Positions 1 to 6,052 of a DNA stretch of 7,588 nucleotides are shown one piece after another. A model generated the notes under the pieces. That model saw nothing but the letters and a program-made list of their open reading frames with translations. It did no database searches and was not told where the DNA came from. Within the stretch, counting starts at the first letter, position 1; the number at the start of each line of letters is the position of its first letter. Position numbers and translations under genes: made by a program. The stretch comes from Clostridia bacterium. GTDB lineage: Bacteria; Bacillota; Clostridia; Christensenellales; CAG-1252. Location: contig JAGAAA010000139.1 of the NCBI GenBank assembly GCA_017615495.1, forward strand, positions 1 through 7,588, given 5' to 3'.

Positions 1-473
<473 letters not shown>

Positions 474-479
474 AAAGTA

Positions 480-485
480 CCTCCT
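480..485 (-). promoter_or_regulatory. Ribosome binding site of the PFOR gene
   Basis: On the minus strand this is a perfect AGGAGG, six bases before the ATG at 473-471. It fixes the start codon and suggests high translation, as expected for an abundant central enzyme. Confidence 0.93.
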
Positions 486-515
486 TTATAGGCATAGTAA
501 AAATAAACTGCAACC

Positions 516-544
516 ATTATACGCCCCGCGCGCGGCGTTGTCAA
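516..544 (-). promoter_or_regulatory. Consensus vegetative promoter of the PFOR gene
   Basis: On the minus strand, TTGACA (544-539), a 17 bp spacer (538-522) and TATAAT (521-516) match the housekeeping sigma-A/sigma-70 consensus exactly. Transcription would start near 509, giving a 5' leader of about 36 bases. An A-rich tract at about 562-573, upstream of the -35, could act as an UP element. The spacer is GC-rich and palindromic (see the separate entry). Confidence 0.9.
521..538. repeat. Imperfect 18 bp palindrome filling the PFOR promoter spacer
   Basis: The plus strand reads ACGCCCCGCGCGCGGCGT. Every base pairs with its dyad partner except the sixth/thirteenth pair, so 16 of 18 positions are symmetric. 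It occupies the -35/-10 spacer plus the first base of the -10, and contains an alternating CG run of 8 bp. Because it lies upstream of the transcription start it would act as DNA, perhaps as a repressor operator. No known operator consensus was recognised, and a chance low-complexity CG run is possible. Confidence 0.5.
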
Positions 545-572
545 ATGGAAAACCCCCTCTTTTTTTTATTAT

Positions 573-614
573 TAAAAAAACGCCCCGATCCCGAAGGAAA
601 GAGGCGTTTTTTCA
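573..614 (-). terminator. Intrinsic terminator after the DUF6273 gene, with UUCG tetraloop
   Basis: Read on the minus strand, the RNA forms a hairpin starting CGCC and ending GGCG, with an upper stem closed as CC-UUCG-GG. The arms pair with one G-U wobble and two internal mismatches, and are followed by seven U. The start (606) is preceded by an A-rich tract complementary to the U run. The cUUCGg loop is an especially stable tetraloop and appears only in the minus-strand transcript, so orientation is clear. It ends the lipoprotein/DUF6273 operon and insulates the PFOR promoter beginning about 29 bp further on. Confidence 0.87.
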
Positions 615-622
615 AACGAAAT

Positions 623-2152
623 TTAATTGATCTTTTTAAAACGCTGCGTCGAATTTCCGAAGGACTTGCCGCCGTCGTAAACGGTTGCCGTTACCGTGTA
701 CCCGTTCGGATACATCGGATTGGGCTTTCCTTTTAAGGAAAGGGTCGAACCGCTTTGGCTCCAGGTGCCGCCGGCGTCCCATACCGTTGAAGCGCCGTCG
801 TAAACTGCCGCATAATTGTAGGTACCATCCGCGTTTAACCGATAGGCGCTCTTGCCTACTTGCACTGCGTTGCCCTGCTGTTCCTGCTCGTGGCTTTGCA
901 CGTAAATGCCGGGCTGGACCTTTGCGCCGCCGATGCCGCTGAGCCCTCCGCCGAAGATCCCCACTTCCAACACGATGAGCACGATGCCCGCGATCAAAAG
1001 GAGCAATCCGGGAACAAGCAAAGCCACCTCCTTTTTGGAAAGTTTGTATTCGGTGCCCTTCTCCTTCTTTTGTTTGTTGTACTTAACTCTCGTCAAAACC
1101 ATCACGGGGATAGCCAAAAGCGCGCCTACGACCGCCGCCACGATGCCCACGATCTTAATCACTTTTGCGGTGACGTCTTCCTTCTGTTCCACGGTAAGAA
1201 TAACACTTGCCACGCTGCGCTTTGCGTAAAGGACGGCGCGAACGCCGTGCGTTTCATTTACGCTCAGCACTTGACCGTGATCGGAGGAAATATAACCGCG
1301 GATATCCTCCTCGGGGAAAAGCGAAGCATACTCGTTTACAAAGTAAGCACAGTTGTTCTTATCGATCTGCCAATGCATTCCTTTGACGATGGCGTAATCG
1401 GTGGGGGTAACTCTGTCTCCCGCCTTGGCGTAGTCGGCGGCGTTGCCTATGGCAACGTAATCGTTGACGACGGTGCTTTCGTCATTTTCGCGGTAGTCGA
1501 TGGTGTTTTTGTTGGCAAAAAGAAGAATTGCCGATTTTTCCTTTTCGTTAAAAGCCGTGTTATAGAACTCGCCGTTCAAGAAAGCGCGCATTTCGCTGTA
1601 ACGCCAACCGTTTGCGGGAGTTTCGGCGGGAACGCCGTCAAGGGTGTTGTCATACGCCGCCCAAGAAGAACGCGTCGCGGATTTTTCAAAGGAAGAAAGC
1701 CAAACGTGCGCGTCGATCAGTTGATCGGAAACAAGCATCACGGCATCGTTCTCTTCGTCATCCACAAGCACTCGCCATTGAATGGGTTCCACCTTAAAAT
1801 AGTAACTCTTTGCGGGATCGGGCTGAGAGTCGTCCGAAAACGGAAGATAGTCGGTCTTCCCGTTATGATAAGCATTCTTGAGAATGGGCGTCGTCACCTT
1901 GACGAACTTATCCTTGCCCGAGGTGTAATAGCCGTTTTCATCGGGAGAAGAACTCATTTTGGAGAGTTCCTTGTCGGTGGCTAAGGTTTGCGGATATTCA
2001 CCCAGCCAAACGGTATCCCCCTGCCGCGAATAGGCGTAATCCACCTTGGTCCACGCCAAAGCGACGGCGGAAACCGATAAAAGCAACATTGCCAAGCTTA
2101 AGGCAATTACGATAGCGACAAACAAAACCGATTTTTTCATTGTGCTTTTCAT
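623..2152 (-). CDS. Membrane protein with DUF6273-like domain and lipocalin-like C-terminus
   Basis: A 509-residue envelope protein of unknown function. Residues 7-33 form a hydrophobic signal or anchor. Residues about 44-311 resemble DUF6273: GDTVWLGEYPQT (45-56), IQWRVLVDD (124-132), VMLVSDQLIDA (138-148), WRYSEMRAFLNGEFYNTAF (183-201) and the closing GVRAVLYAK (303-311). Two further membrane helices (about 330-354 and 376-400) flank a short, very basic loop (355-375), probably cytoplasmic. The last 100 residues contain YRLNADGTYNY and a GGTWSQSGSTLSLKG turn, like a small lipocalin-type beta domain. Inferred topology puts both large domains outside. The ATG at 2152 is preferred over one four codons later because GGAG lies six bases upstream of it. 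It starts three bases after the upstream lipoprotein gene's stop, so the two are co-transcribed. Domain assignment is from memory of the family pattern; no enzymatic role is claimed. Confidence 0.88.
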   Translation of the reverse strand: MKSTMKKSVLFVAIVIALSLAMLLLSVSAVALAWTKVDYAYSRQGDTVWLGEYPQTLATDKELSKMSSSPDENGYYTSGKDKFVKVTTPILKNAYHNGKTDYLPFSDDSQPDPAKSYYFKVEPIQWRVLVDDEENDAVMLVSDQLIDAHVWLSSFEKSATRSSWAAYDNTLDGVPAETPANGWRYSEMRAFLNGEFYNTAFNEKEKSAILLFANKNTIDYRENDESTVVNDYVAIGNAADYAKAGDRVTPTDYAIVKGMHWQIDKNNCAYFVNEYASLFPEEDIRGYISSDHGQVLSVNETHGVRAVLYAKRSVASVILTVEQKEDVTAKVIKIVGIVAAVVGALLAIPVMVLTRVKYNKQKKEKGTEYKLSKKEVALLVPGLLLLIAGIVLIVLEVGIFGGGLSGIGGAKVQPGIYVQSHEQEQQGNAVQVGKSAYRLNADGTYNYAAVYDGASTVWDAGGTWSQSGSTLSLKGKPNPMYPNGYTVTATVYDGGKSFGNSTQRFKKIN

Positions 2153-2155
2153 ACT

Positions 2156-3739
2156 TTACTCCAAAAGTTCAAAGGTGATGATAAAATCATCTTCACCGAC
2201 CTGAATTGCGCCGAAGACGCTGAAATTATATTCGCAAGAAAGCAGGACGCCATTGGGATCGGTGGTGACCGTGACGGCTTTATACTTGTATTCTTCCGTT
2301 TTTTGCGCAGAAAAATCAAAATTGGAATCCTTAGGCAAATAGACCTTGCCATATGGCGCAAGATCGGTTACGGGATCGCCGTAACCGAAGTCTACGTTTT
2401 CCACAAGGTCACCCGCGGGGACGGTCGCATCCCCTTCGTACTTCACCAAGATCGTACCGCGAACGCAATCGACGGGGGTATCAACGTCCTTAAACTCCGC
2501 GACCACCGTCACGTCGGCGTCCGGCATAACCAAATAGTAACCGCCGGCGTCTTGGTAAACGGGTTCGTAATCAACGCCGTTCGTCGTATAGCGGAGCGAA
2601 GTCAAACTGTAGCCGTACAGCGGCGTGACAGAGATGTCTACGCCTTCGCCTTTCATAACGGACGTGCTCTCCGCGCTGACCGTTCCGTACTTATATTCGC
2701 CGCAAGACAACGTATAGACCTTGCCTATCTCGACCTTTATCTCGACGTTCAACGGTAAATTATCAGCCAAAACAAAAGTGAAATCGTTCGGGTCCGTCTG
2801 ACTCGGCTCAATTTGTAAGGAATGACCGGATTTTGACGTCAGCCCTTTCACGCGACAAGCAAAAGGCGCCGTCAACTGCACGCGGAAGACGGTATCTTCC
2901 TTGACTTTGGCGCCCATCGTATAGGGTTCGCCGTTTACGGTGACGGCTACTTGGCATTGCTCCGTATAATCTTCTTCGCTGTAGACCCCCCAGCCGTAAT
3001 CGGAAGTATAGACCTTCGCGTTGCCGACCAAACTGCGATAGGGATGGATAGTGACCGAAGCATAGACGTCCTTATCCGGCGCAACGACGCTGTAACGCCC
3101 CGCACTCTCCTTACGAACGGAAACGGGAACGTTTACCCGATTTTCATAGTCGTAATAAGCGCAACCGACGTCCTTGTCTTCATAATAATGATCGGCGTCC
3201 GTTTGATCGACGGTGAAATAGTACCGATCTCCTTCGAGAATTTCATAGGCAGGCTCAGTGTATCCGTCCATACGATCCGTAAGCTCCGCCGCGATGTGAT
3301 CACCGCACAACAAAACGTGCCGTCTGTCCGCAAATGCGACCGCCACGTTGGCGTCGCTTGCGGGCATATCAAAAGAGGTAACGCCTTCGGCGAGCGCTTG
3401 TCCGTTGACCGCAATGCTTGCCAGCTTCCACTTATTTGCGGGAGTGGCGGTCACGGTGATACGAGTCCACGCTTCCGACTTATCGGAAGAAAGGGAAACT
3501 GTGCCCTCCCCCGATTTAGAATAGGTGATACGATAAAGTCCTTGTCCGTCATCCGTGATGCTCTTTTGCACGGAAGTCACAATGGGCGTCAGCTCCGCCT
3601 TGTTATCCGACGTGGGATAAACAGAAACGCCGATGGTACCGGATTTTTCCGTCGTGATCTCATTGGAACCTGCCGAACAAGCCGCAAAAATCAAACTGCA
3701 ACAAACGAGGATCAAAAGTAAAACGAGAAATTTTTTCAC
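2156..3739 (-). CDS. Lipoprotein with about four InlB-type beta repeats
   Basis: A 527-residue predicted surface lipoprotein of unknown function. The N-terminus is MKK plus a hydrophobic stretch ending LIFAAC, a good lipobox with the lipidated Cys at residue 21. Repeats resembling the divergent InlB B-repeat / Flg_new_2 family follow at about 68-137 (GEGTVSL, ITVTATPANKWKLASIAVNG, MPASDANVAVAF), 140-235 and 240-338 (both diverged), and 341-418 (YKYGTVSA, VDISVTPLYGYSLTSLRYTT, VMPDADVTVVAEF). The C-terminal 105 residues (about 423-527) are not recognised. The start is a GTG (3739-3737) with AAGGAG seven bases upstream; no in-frame upstream alternative fits. It is the first gene of an operon with its own consensus-like promoter, followed by the DUF6273 protein. 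Such repeats are common in surface and adhesion proteins, so ligand binding or cell-wall interaction is a guess. Confidence 0.88.
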   Translation of the reverse strand: MKKFLVLLLILVCCSLIFAACSAGSNEITTEKSGTIGVSVYPTSDNKAELTPIVTSVQKSITDDGQGLYRITYSKSGEGTVSLSSDKSEAWTRITVTATPANKWKLASIAVNGQALAEGVTSFDMPASDANVAVAFADRRHVLLCGDHIAAELTDRMDGYTEPAYEILEGDRYYFTVDQTDADHYYEDKDVGCAYYDYENRVNVPVSVRKESAGRYSVVAPDKDVYASVTIHPYRSLVGNAKVYTSDYGWGVYSEEDYTEQCQVAVTVNGEPYTMGAKVKEDTVFRVQLTAPFACRVKGLTSKSGHSLQIEPSQTDPNDFTFVLADNLPLNVEIKVEIGKVYTLSCGEYKYGTVSAESTSVMKGEGVDISVTPLYGYSLTSLRYTTNGVDYEPVYQDAGGYYLVMPDADVTVVAEFKDVDTPVDCVRGTILVKYEGDATVPAGDLVENVDFGYGDPVTDLAPYGKVYLPKDSNFDFSAQKTEEYKYKAVTVTTDPNGVLLSCEYNFSVFGAIQVGEDDFIITFELLE

Positions 3740-3746
3740 GCTATTT

Positions 3747-3752
3747 CTCCTT
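3747..3752 (-). promoter_or_regulatory. Ribosome binding site supporting the GTG start of the lipoprotein gene
   Basis: AAGGAG on the minus strand, seven bases before a GTG codon that begins a textbook lipoprotein signal peptide. It decides the start, since the codon is not ATG. Confidence 0.85.
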
Positions 3753-3788
3753 CCCGGCGGAAATCATCTTCCATCAGAATTAAATATA

Positions 3789-3817
3789 ATTTTAACATTT
3801 TTTATAAAAAATGTCAA
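3789..3817 (-). promoter_or_regulatory. Vegetative-type promoter of the lipoprotein/DUF6273 operon
   Basis: On the minus strand, TTGACA (3817-3812), a 17 bp spacer (3811-3795) and TAAAAT (3794-3789) match the sigma-A consensus at 11 of 12 positions. Transcription would begin near 3782, giving a leader of about 43 bases. It sits about 20 bp downstream of the ypeB terminator, so this operon should be transcribed independently of sleB-ypeB. Confidence 0.85.
3792..3817. repeat. Promoter palindrome: 20 bp perfect core, 26 bp with one mismatched pair
   Basis: The core ACATTTTTTATAAAAAATGT (3795-3814) equals its own reverse complement. Adding three bases each side gives TTA at the left and CAA at the right, symmetric except for one pair. 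The element covers the -35 box and the whole spacer and runs three bases into the -10, the usual place for a repressor operator. AT-richness raises the chance of accidental symmetry, but 20 perfectly symmetric bases is well beyond a typical promoter. No known regulator consensus was recognised. Confidence 0.7.
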
Positions 3818-3837
3818 TGGACAAGGAAACTATTCAT

Positions 3838-3884
3838 TAAAAAAGAGCGAACCTCCCATTTTTCGAAAGGTCCGCTTAAAAAAA
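3838..3884 (-). terminator. Intrinsic terminator of the sleB-ypeB operon
   Basis: On the minus strand the arms AGCGGACCT (3876-3868) and AGGTTCGCT (3854-3846) form a 9 bp stem with a single G-U wobble and a 13-base loop, followed by C and six T. It lies just after the ypeB stop codon. Confidence 0.85.
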
Positions 3885-3897
3885 TTATCCTTTAGAA

Positions 3898-5265
3898 CTA
3901 CTGCAACAAAAGTCCTCTTTCACCGTCAAGTACTCTCATAATTTTGAGTTCTTCTCCTGTAAGGGCGTCCACGTAGACGAAGTATTTGTCCGCCCCCTTC
4001 GTCCCGTAAAACTCGTAGGTCAAAGCTTCGCCCCCACCTTTGGTGGGAACGAGTGCGAGGCGGCAGGAGGAAAGCGATATATACTCGCTGATGGCTTCCG
4101 CGGCTTCCTGCTCCGTCACCACGGCGGCGGGGATGTCGCGCTCGGTATGATTGAAGACGTAATTCAAAGCCTCCATCCCCACGATACGGCCGTTGTCGCC
4201 GCCGACTTTGACTTTGATCAAGTCGGGATAAAGGATCACGCCGTCACGGGCACAGGCAAGGTTTACGTAGTAAACGTTGTCGTACAAACTCGCCCACACC
4301 GCCTTCACGTTTTCGATGCCGATATTCCTAAGGTATTGCTCAGCGTAACGCTCCGCATCCGCCGCTTCGATATGCAGAGCGTTTTGAACGTCTTCCGGCA
4401 AGCTGAACGAAACGGGGAAGCCTCCCTTTTTTGCGATGGTGACGTAGGCTTTGCCCGCGGGGGTATCTGCCTCGCAATCGTAGGTTTCAAATACGTTTTT
4501 GCTACCGCTTTTTACGGATATTTCGGAAGTTTTTTGCACGCCAAGCACCTTTGCCGCGATGGCGCGGCACTCTTCTTCCGATACGTCGGCGCCAGAAAGC
4601 GCCTTTGCTTCGCGCTCTAAAAGCGAATCGCTGAAGGGGCCGTCGTAGATCATCGAAGGATAGTCCACGTCCTTTTGCTCAAAAGAACGGAGGGTGCGGC
4701 TGAACAAGCTGTCCTTTTCCCGCAGGGTGTCCACGAAGGAGAAATCCCCCTCTTCTACCTCGGCGGAAAGCTCGGCAAGCGTACCTTTGATCTCGCGCAC
4801 GGCGGAAGAGATCTCCCCGATGGTTTTTTCATCCTCTTCCGCAAAGCTTCCGCCCTTGTTGAGCTTGTCGTCCAAGTATTTGGCAAAATCCCCCGTTTGG
4901 TTGATGAATTTCATTATTTTGCTATCGCCTTCGTTCATCGTAAAATCCGACATGTTTTCCGCCGCGGCGGTGGCGTAGGACGAAACGTCCGCAAGATACT
5001 CTTGCTTCAAGGCCTTGCCCGACGCAACGGTCAATTTGTTGGCGGCGCCCTCTAAGCCATCCATATTATATAGAAGCGCGTAATAGCTTTTGCGGTACGT
5101 GCTTTCCGCCAGCGCGCGGTATCTTTCGTCCGCGGCGCTTTGCCCCGCTTTTGCCGTGACGTACAGCGCGGCAAGCACCCCCGAAAGCACTGCGAGGAGC
5201 GCTATGACGACGATTGCCACCGTGGTGCGCGTTTTATCTCTTCTTTCCGCTTTTTGCTGATCCAT
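3898..5265 (-). CDS. ypeB: Germination protein YpeB
   Basis: Partner of the cortex-lytic enzyme SleB. In Bacillus the two depend on each other for stable incorporation into the dormant spore, and YpeB is degraded during germination. The 455 residues match the usual length (about 450). A short basic cytoplasmic N-terminus is followed by one membrane anchor (about 14-37) and a mainly helical region (about 40-200). The family signature YPSMIYDGPFSDS lies at 202-214. Three PepSY-type domains follow (about 228-290, 298-372 and 384-446), the last containing FVYVDALTGEEL. The start has AGGAGG four bases upstream, overlapping the sleB stop codon; only nine bases separate the genes, so translation is probably coupled. 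No separate promoter was seen, and expression should follow the sleB promoter. Confidence 0.95.
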   Translation of the reverse strand: MDQQKAERRDKTRTTVAIVVIALLAVLSGVLAALYVTAKAGQSAADERYRALAESTYRKSYYALLYNMDGLEGAANKLTVASGKALKQEYLADVSSYATAAAENMSDFTMNEGDSKIMKFINQTGDFAKYLDDKLNKGGSFAEEDEKTIGEISSAVREIKGTLAELSAEVEEGDFSFVDTLREKDSLFSRTLRSFEQKDVDYPSMIYDGPFSDSLLEREAKALSGADVSEEECRAIAAKVLGVQKTSEISVKSGSKNVFETYDCEADTPAGKAYVTIAKKGGFPVSFSLPEDVQNALHIEAADAERYAEQYLRNIGIENVKAVWASLYDNVYYVNLACARDGVILYPDLIKVKVGGDNGRIVGMEALNYVFNHTERDIPAAVVTEQEAAEAISEYISLSSCRLALVPTKGGGEALTYEFYGTKGADKYFVYVDALTGEELKIMRVLDGERGLLLQ

Positions 5266-5269
5266 ATTT

Positions 5270-5277
5270 CCTCCTTA
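5270..5277 (-). promoter_or_regulatory. ypeB ribosome binding site overlapping the sleB stop codon
   Basis: The minus strand reads TAAGGAGG, in which the TAA is the sleB stop codon and AAGGAGG is the ypeB Shine-Dalgarno, four bases before the ATG. The overlap suggests translational coupling and matched amounts of the two proteins. Confidence 0.88.
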
Positions 5278-5961
5278 CAGCGCAAAATTGTGTTTGCCGA
5301 TCGACAGCATTACCGTACGCGACCAGATCCAACTGCTGGTTGCCGTCGCCGGATTGTAATAGTACAAACAGCCGTTGGTGGGGTCCCACCCGTTCAGAGC
5401 GTCTTGCGCCGCTTTTTTGGCGTTGGCGTCGGGGGTCAAATTGATCTGCCCGTCCGCCACGCAGGTAAAAGCGTAGGGCTGATAAATGACGCCCGAAATG
5501 CTGTTGGGAAACTTGGAAGAGCGCACGCGGTTTAATATCACCGCGCCCACGGCAACCTGCCCCGTATACGGCTCCCCACGCGCCTCGGCGTAAATGCACT
5601 TGGCAAGAAGATAGCTGTCGCCGGAGGAATAGCTTCCGCCCGAAGACTCGGAAGAAGACGAAGCGGTAAGCGTCACCCCCATCGCCGCGGCGGTCTTTGC
5701 GCCGACGATCCCATCTTGCGTCAGCCCGTTTTTCTTTTGAAAGTACTTGACGGCGGCAACCGTTTTTGGCCCGTAAACGCCGTCCACCGTGCCGGTGTAG
5801 TACCCCCAGTTTTTCAGTTTGGTCTGCACCGTTTTGACGAGGGCCCCTTTGGAGCCGTTTTTCAATACTTCCGCATCCGCCGTTCCCGCGGAGGTGAAAA
5901 GGGCAAACGCCACCACTCCGCAAAACACGACGATCACCGCCGCGATCAACGCTTTTTTCAT
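5275..5961 (-). CDS. sleB: Spore cortex-lytic enzyme SleB
   Basis: A lytic transglycosylase that cleaves muramic-delta-lactam-containing cortex peptidoglycan during germination. The 228 residues comprise a signal peptide (about 1-30), a PG_binding_1 domain (about 35-95: GSKGALVKTVQTKLKNWGYY, DGVYGPKTVAAVKYFQ, GIVGAKTAAAMG), a Ser/Gly linker (about 100-116) and the Hydrolase_2 catalytic domain. The domain holds YAEARGE with the presumed catalytic Glu126, GQVAVGAVILNRV, GVIYQPYAFTCVADGQ, ALNGWDP, YYYNPATATSSWIWSR and the terminal IGKHNF. These are the hallmark motifs of SleB. An in-frame GTG at 5967-5965 would add two residues, but that GTG is part of the GAGGTG Shine-Dalgarno, so the ATG at 5961 is chosen. 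First gene of sleB-ypeB, divergent from spoIIR, with a sigma-G-like promoter. Confidence 0.96.
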   Translation of the reverse strand: MKKALIAAVIVVFCGVVAFALFTSAGTADAEVLKNGSKGALVKTVQTKLKNWGYYTGTVDGVYGPKTVAAVKYFQKKNGLTQDGIVGAKTAAAMGVTLTASSSSESSGGSYSSGDSYLLAKCIYAEARGEPYTGQVAVGAVILNRVRSSKFPNSISGVIYQPYAFTCVADGQINLTPDANAKKAAQDALNGWDPTNGCLYYYNPATATSSWIWSRTVMLSIGKHNFAL

Positions 5962-5962
5962 A

Positions 5963-5970
5963 GTCACCTC
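5963..5970 (-). promoter_or_regulatory. sleB ribosome binding site (decides the start)
   Basis: The minus strand reads CGAGGTGACT before the ATG. GAGGTG is complementary to the 16S rRNA tail and is spaced properly for the ATG at 5961. It would leave no spacing for the alternative GTG start embedded in it. Confidence 0.75.
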
Positions 5971-5985
5971 GAAAATTTTTGAAAA

Positions 5986-6015
5986 TAGTATGCCAAAAAA
6001 ACAAAAAAAATAAAC
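5986..6015 (-). promoter_or_regulatory. Sigma-G-like forespore promoter of sleB-ypeB
   Basis: On the minus strand, CATACTA (5992-5986) fits the sigma-G -10 pattern CATNHTA. GTTTA (6015-6011), 18 bp upstream, fits the -35 pattern GHATR at four of five positions. The start would be near 5979, giving a leader of about 18 bases. The homologous operon in Bacillus subtilis is sigma-G dependent. The A/T-run spacer makes chance matching of the -35 easier; the -10 match and spacing are the strong parts. Confidence 0.7.
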
Positions 6016-6018
6016 GCG

Positions 6019-6047
6019 GTATAAAAAACGCCGGGCGGTCGATACTC
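6019..6047 (+). promoter_or_regulatory. Possible sigma-F-like promoter of spoIIR
   Basis: GTATA (6019-6023) fits the sigma-F -35 pattern. A -10-like GTCGATACTC (6038-6047) follows after 14 bp and shares several conserved positions (G, A, A and T) with the GGNNANAHTR pattern, but lacks the second G and the final purine. spoIIR is sigma-F dependent in Bacillus, so a forespore promoter is expected in this 91 bp gap. The match is imperfect and the spacer about one base short. It would place the transcript start near the ATG. Confidence 0.4.
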
Positions 6048-6052
6048 CCCGT

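Noticed and set aside
474..510. Riboswitch or attenuator in the PFOR leader
   Set aside because: The predicted leader is only about 36 bases, with no stable hairpin or terminator-like structure.
860..1984. A 374-codon plus-strand open frame with a hydrophobic start
   Set aside because: It is antisense to the DUF6273 gene, which has a ribosome site, signal anchor, domain motifs and operon context. The plus-strand protein is low-complexity, His/Val/Arg-rich and resembles no family, and there is no SD.
2951..3721. A 256-codon plus-strand open frame
   Set aside because: It is antisense to the lipoprotein gene and its composition (Arg/Ile/Val-rich) is typical of a shadow frame.
3740..3782. Regulatory RNA structure in the lipoprotein operon leader
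   Set aside because: The leader is about 43 bases and shows only the ribosome site; the notable symmetry lies upstream, in the promoter DNA.
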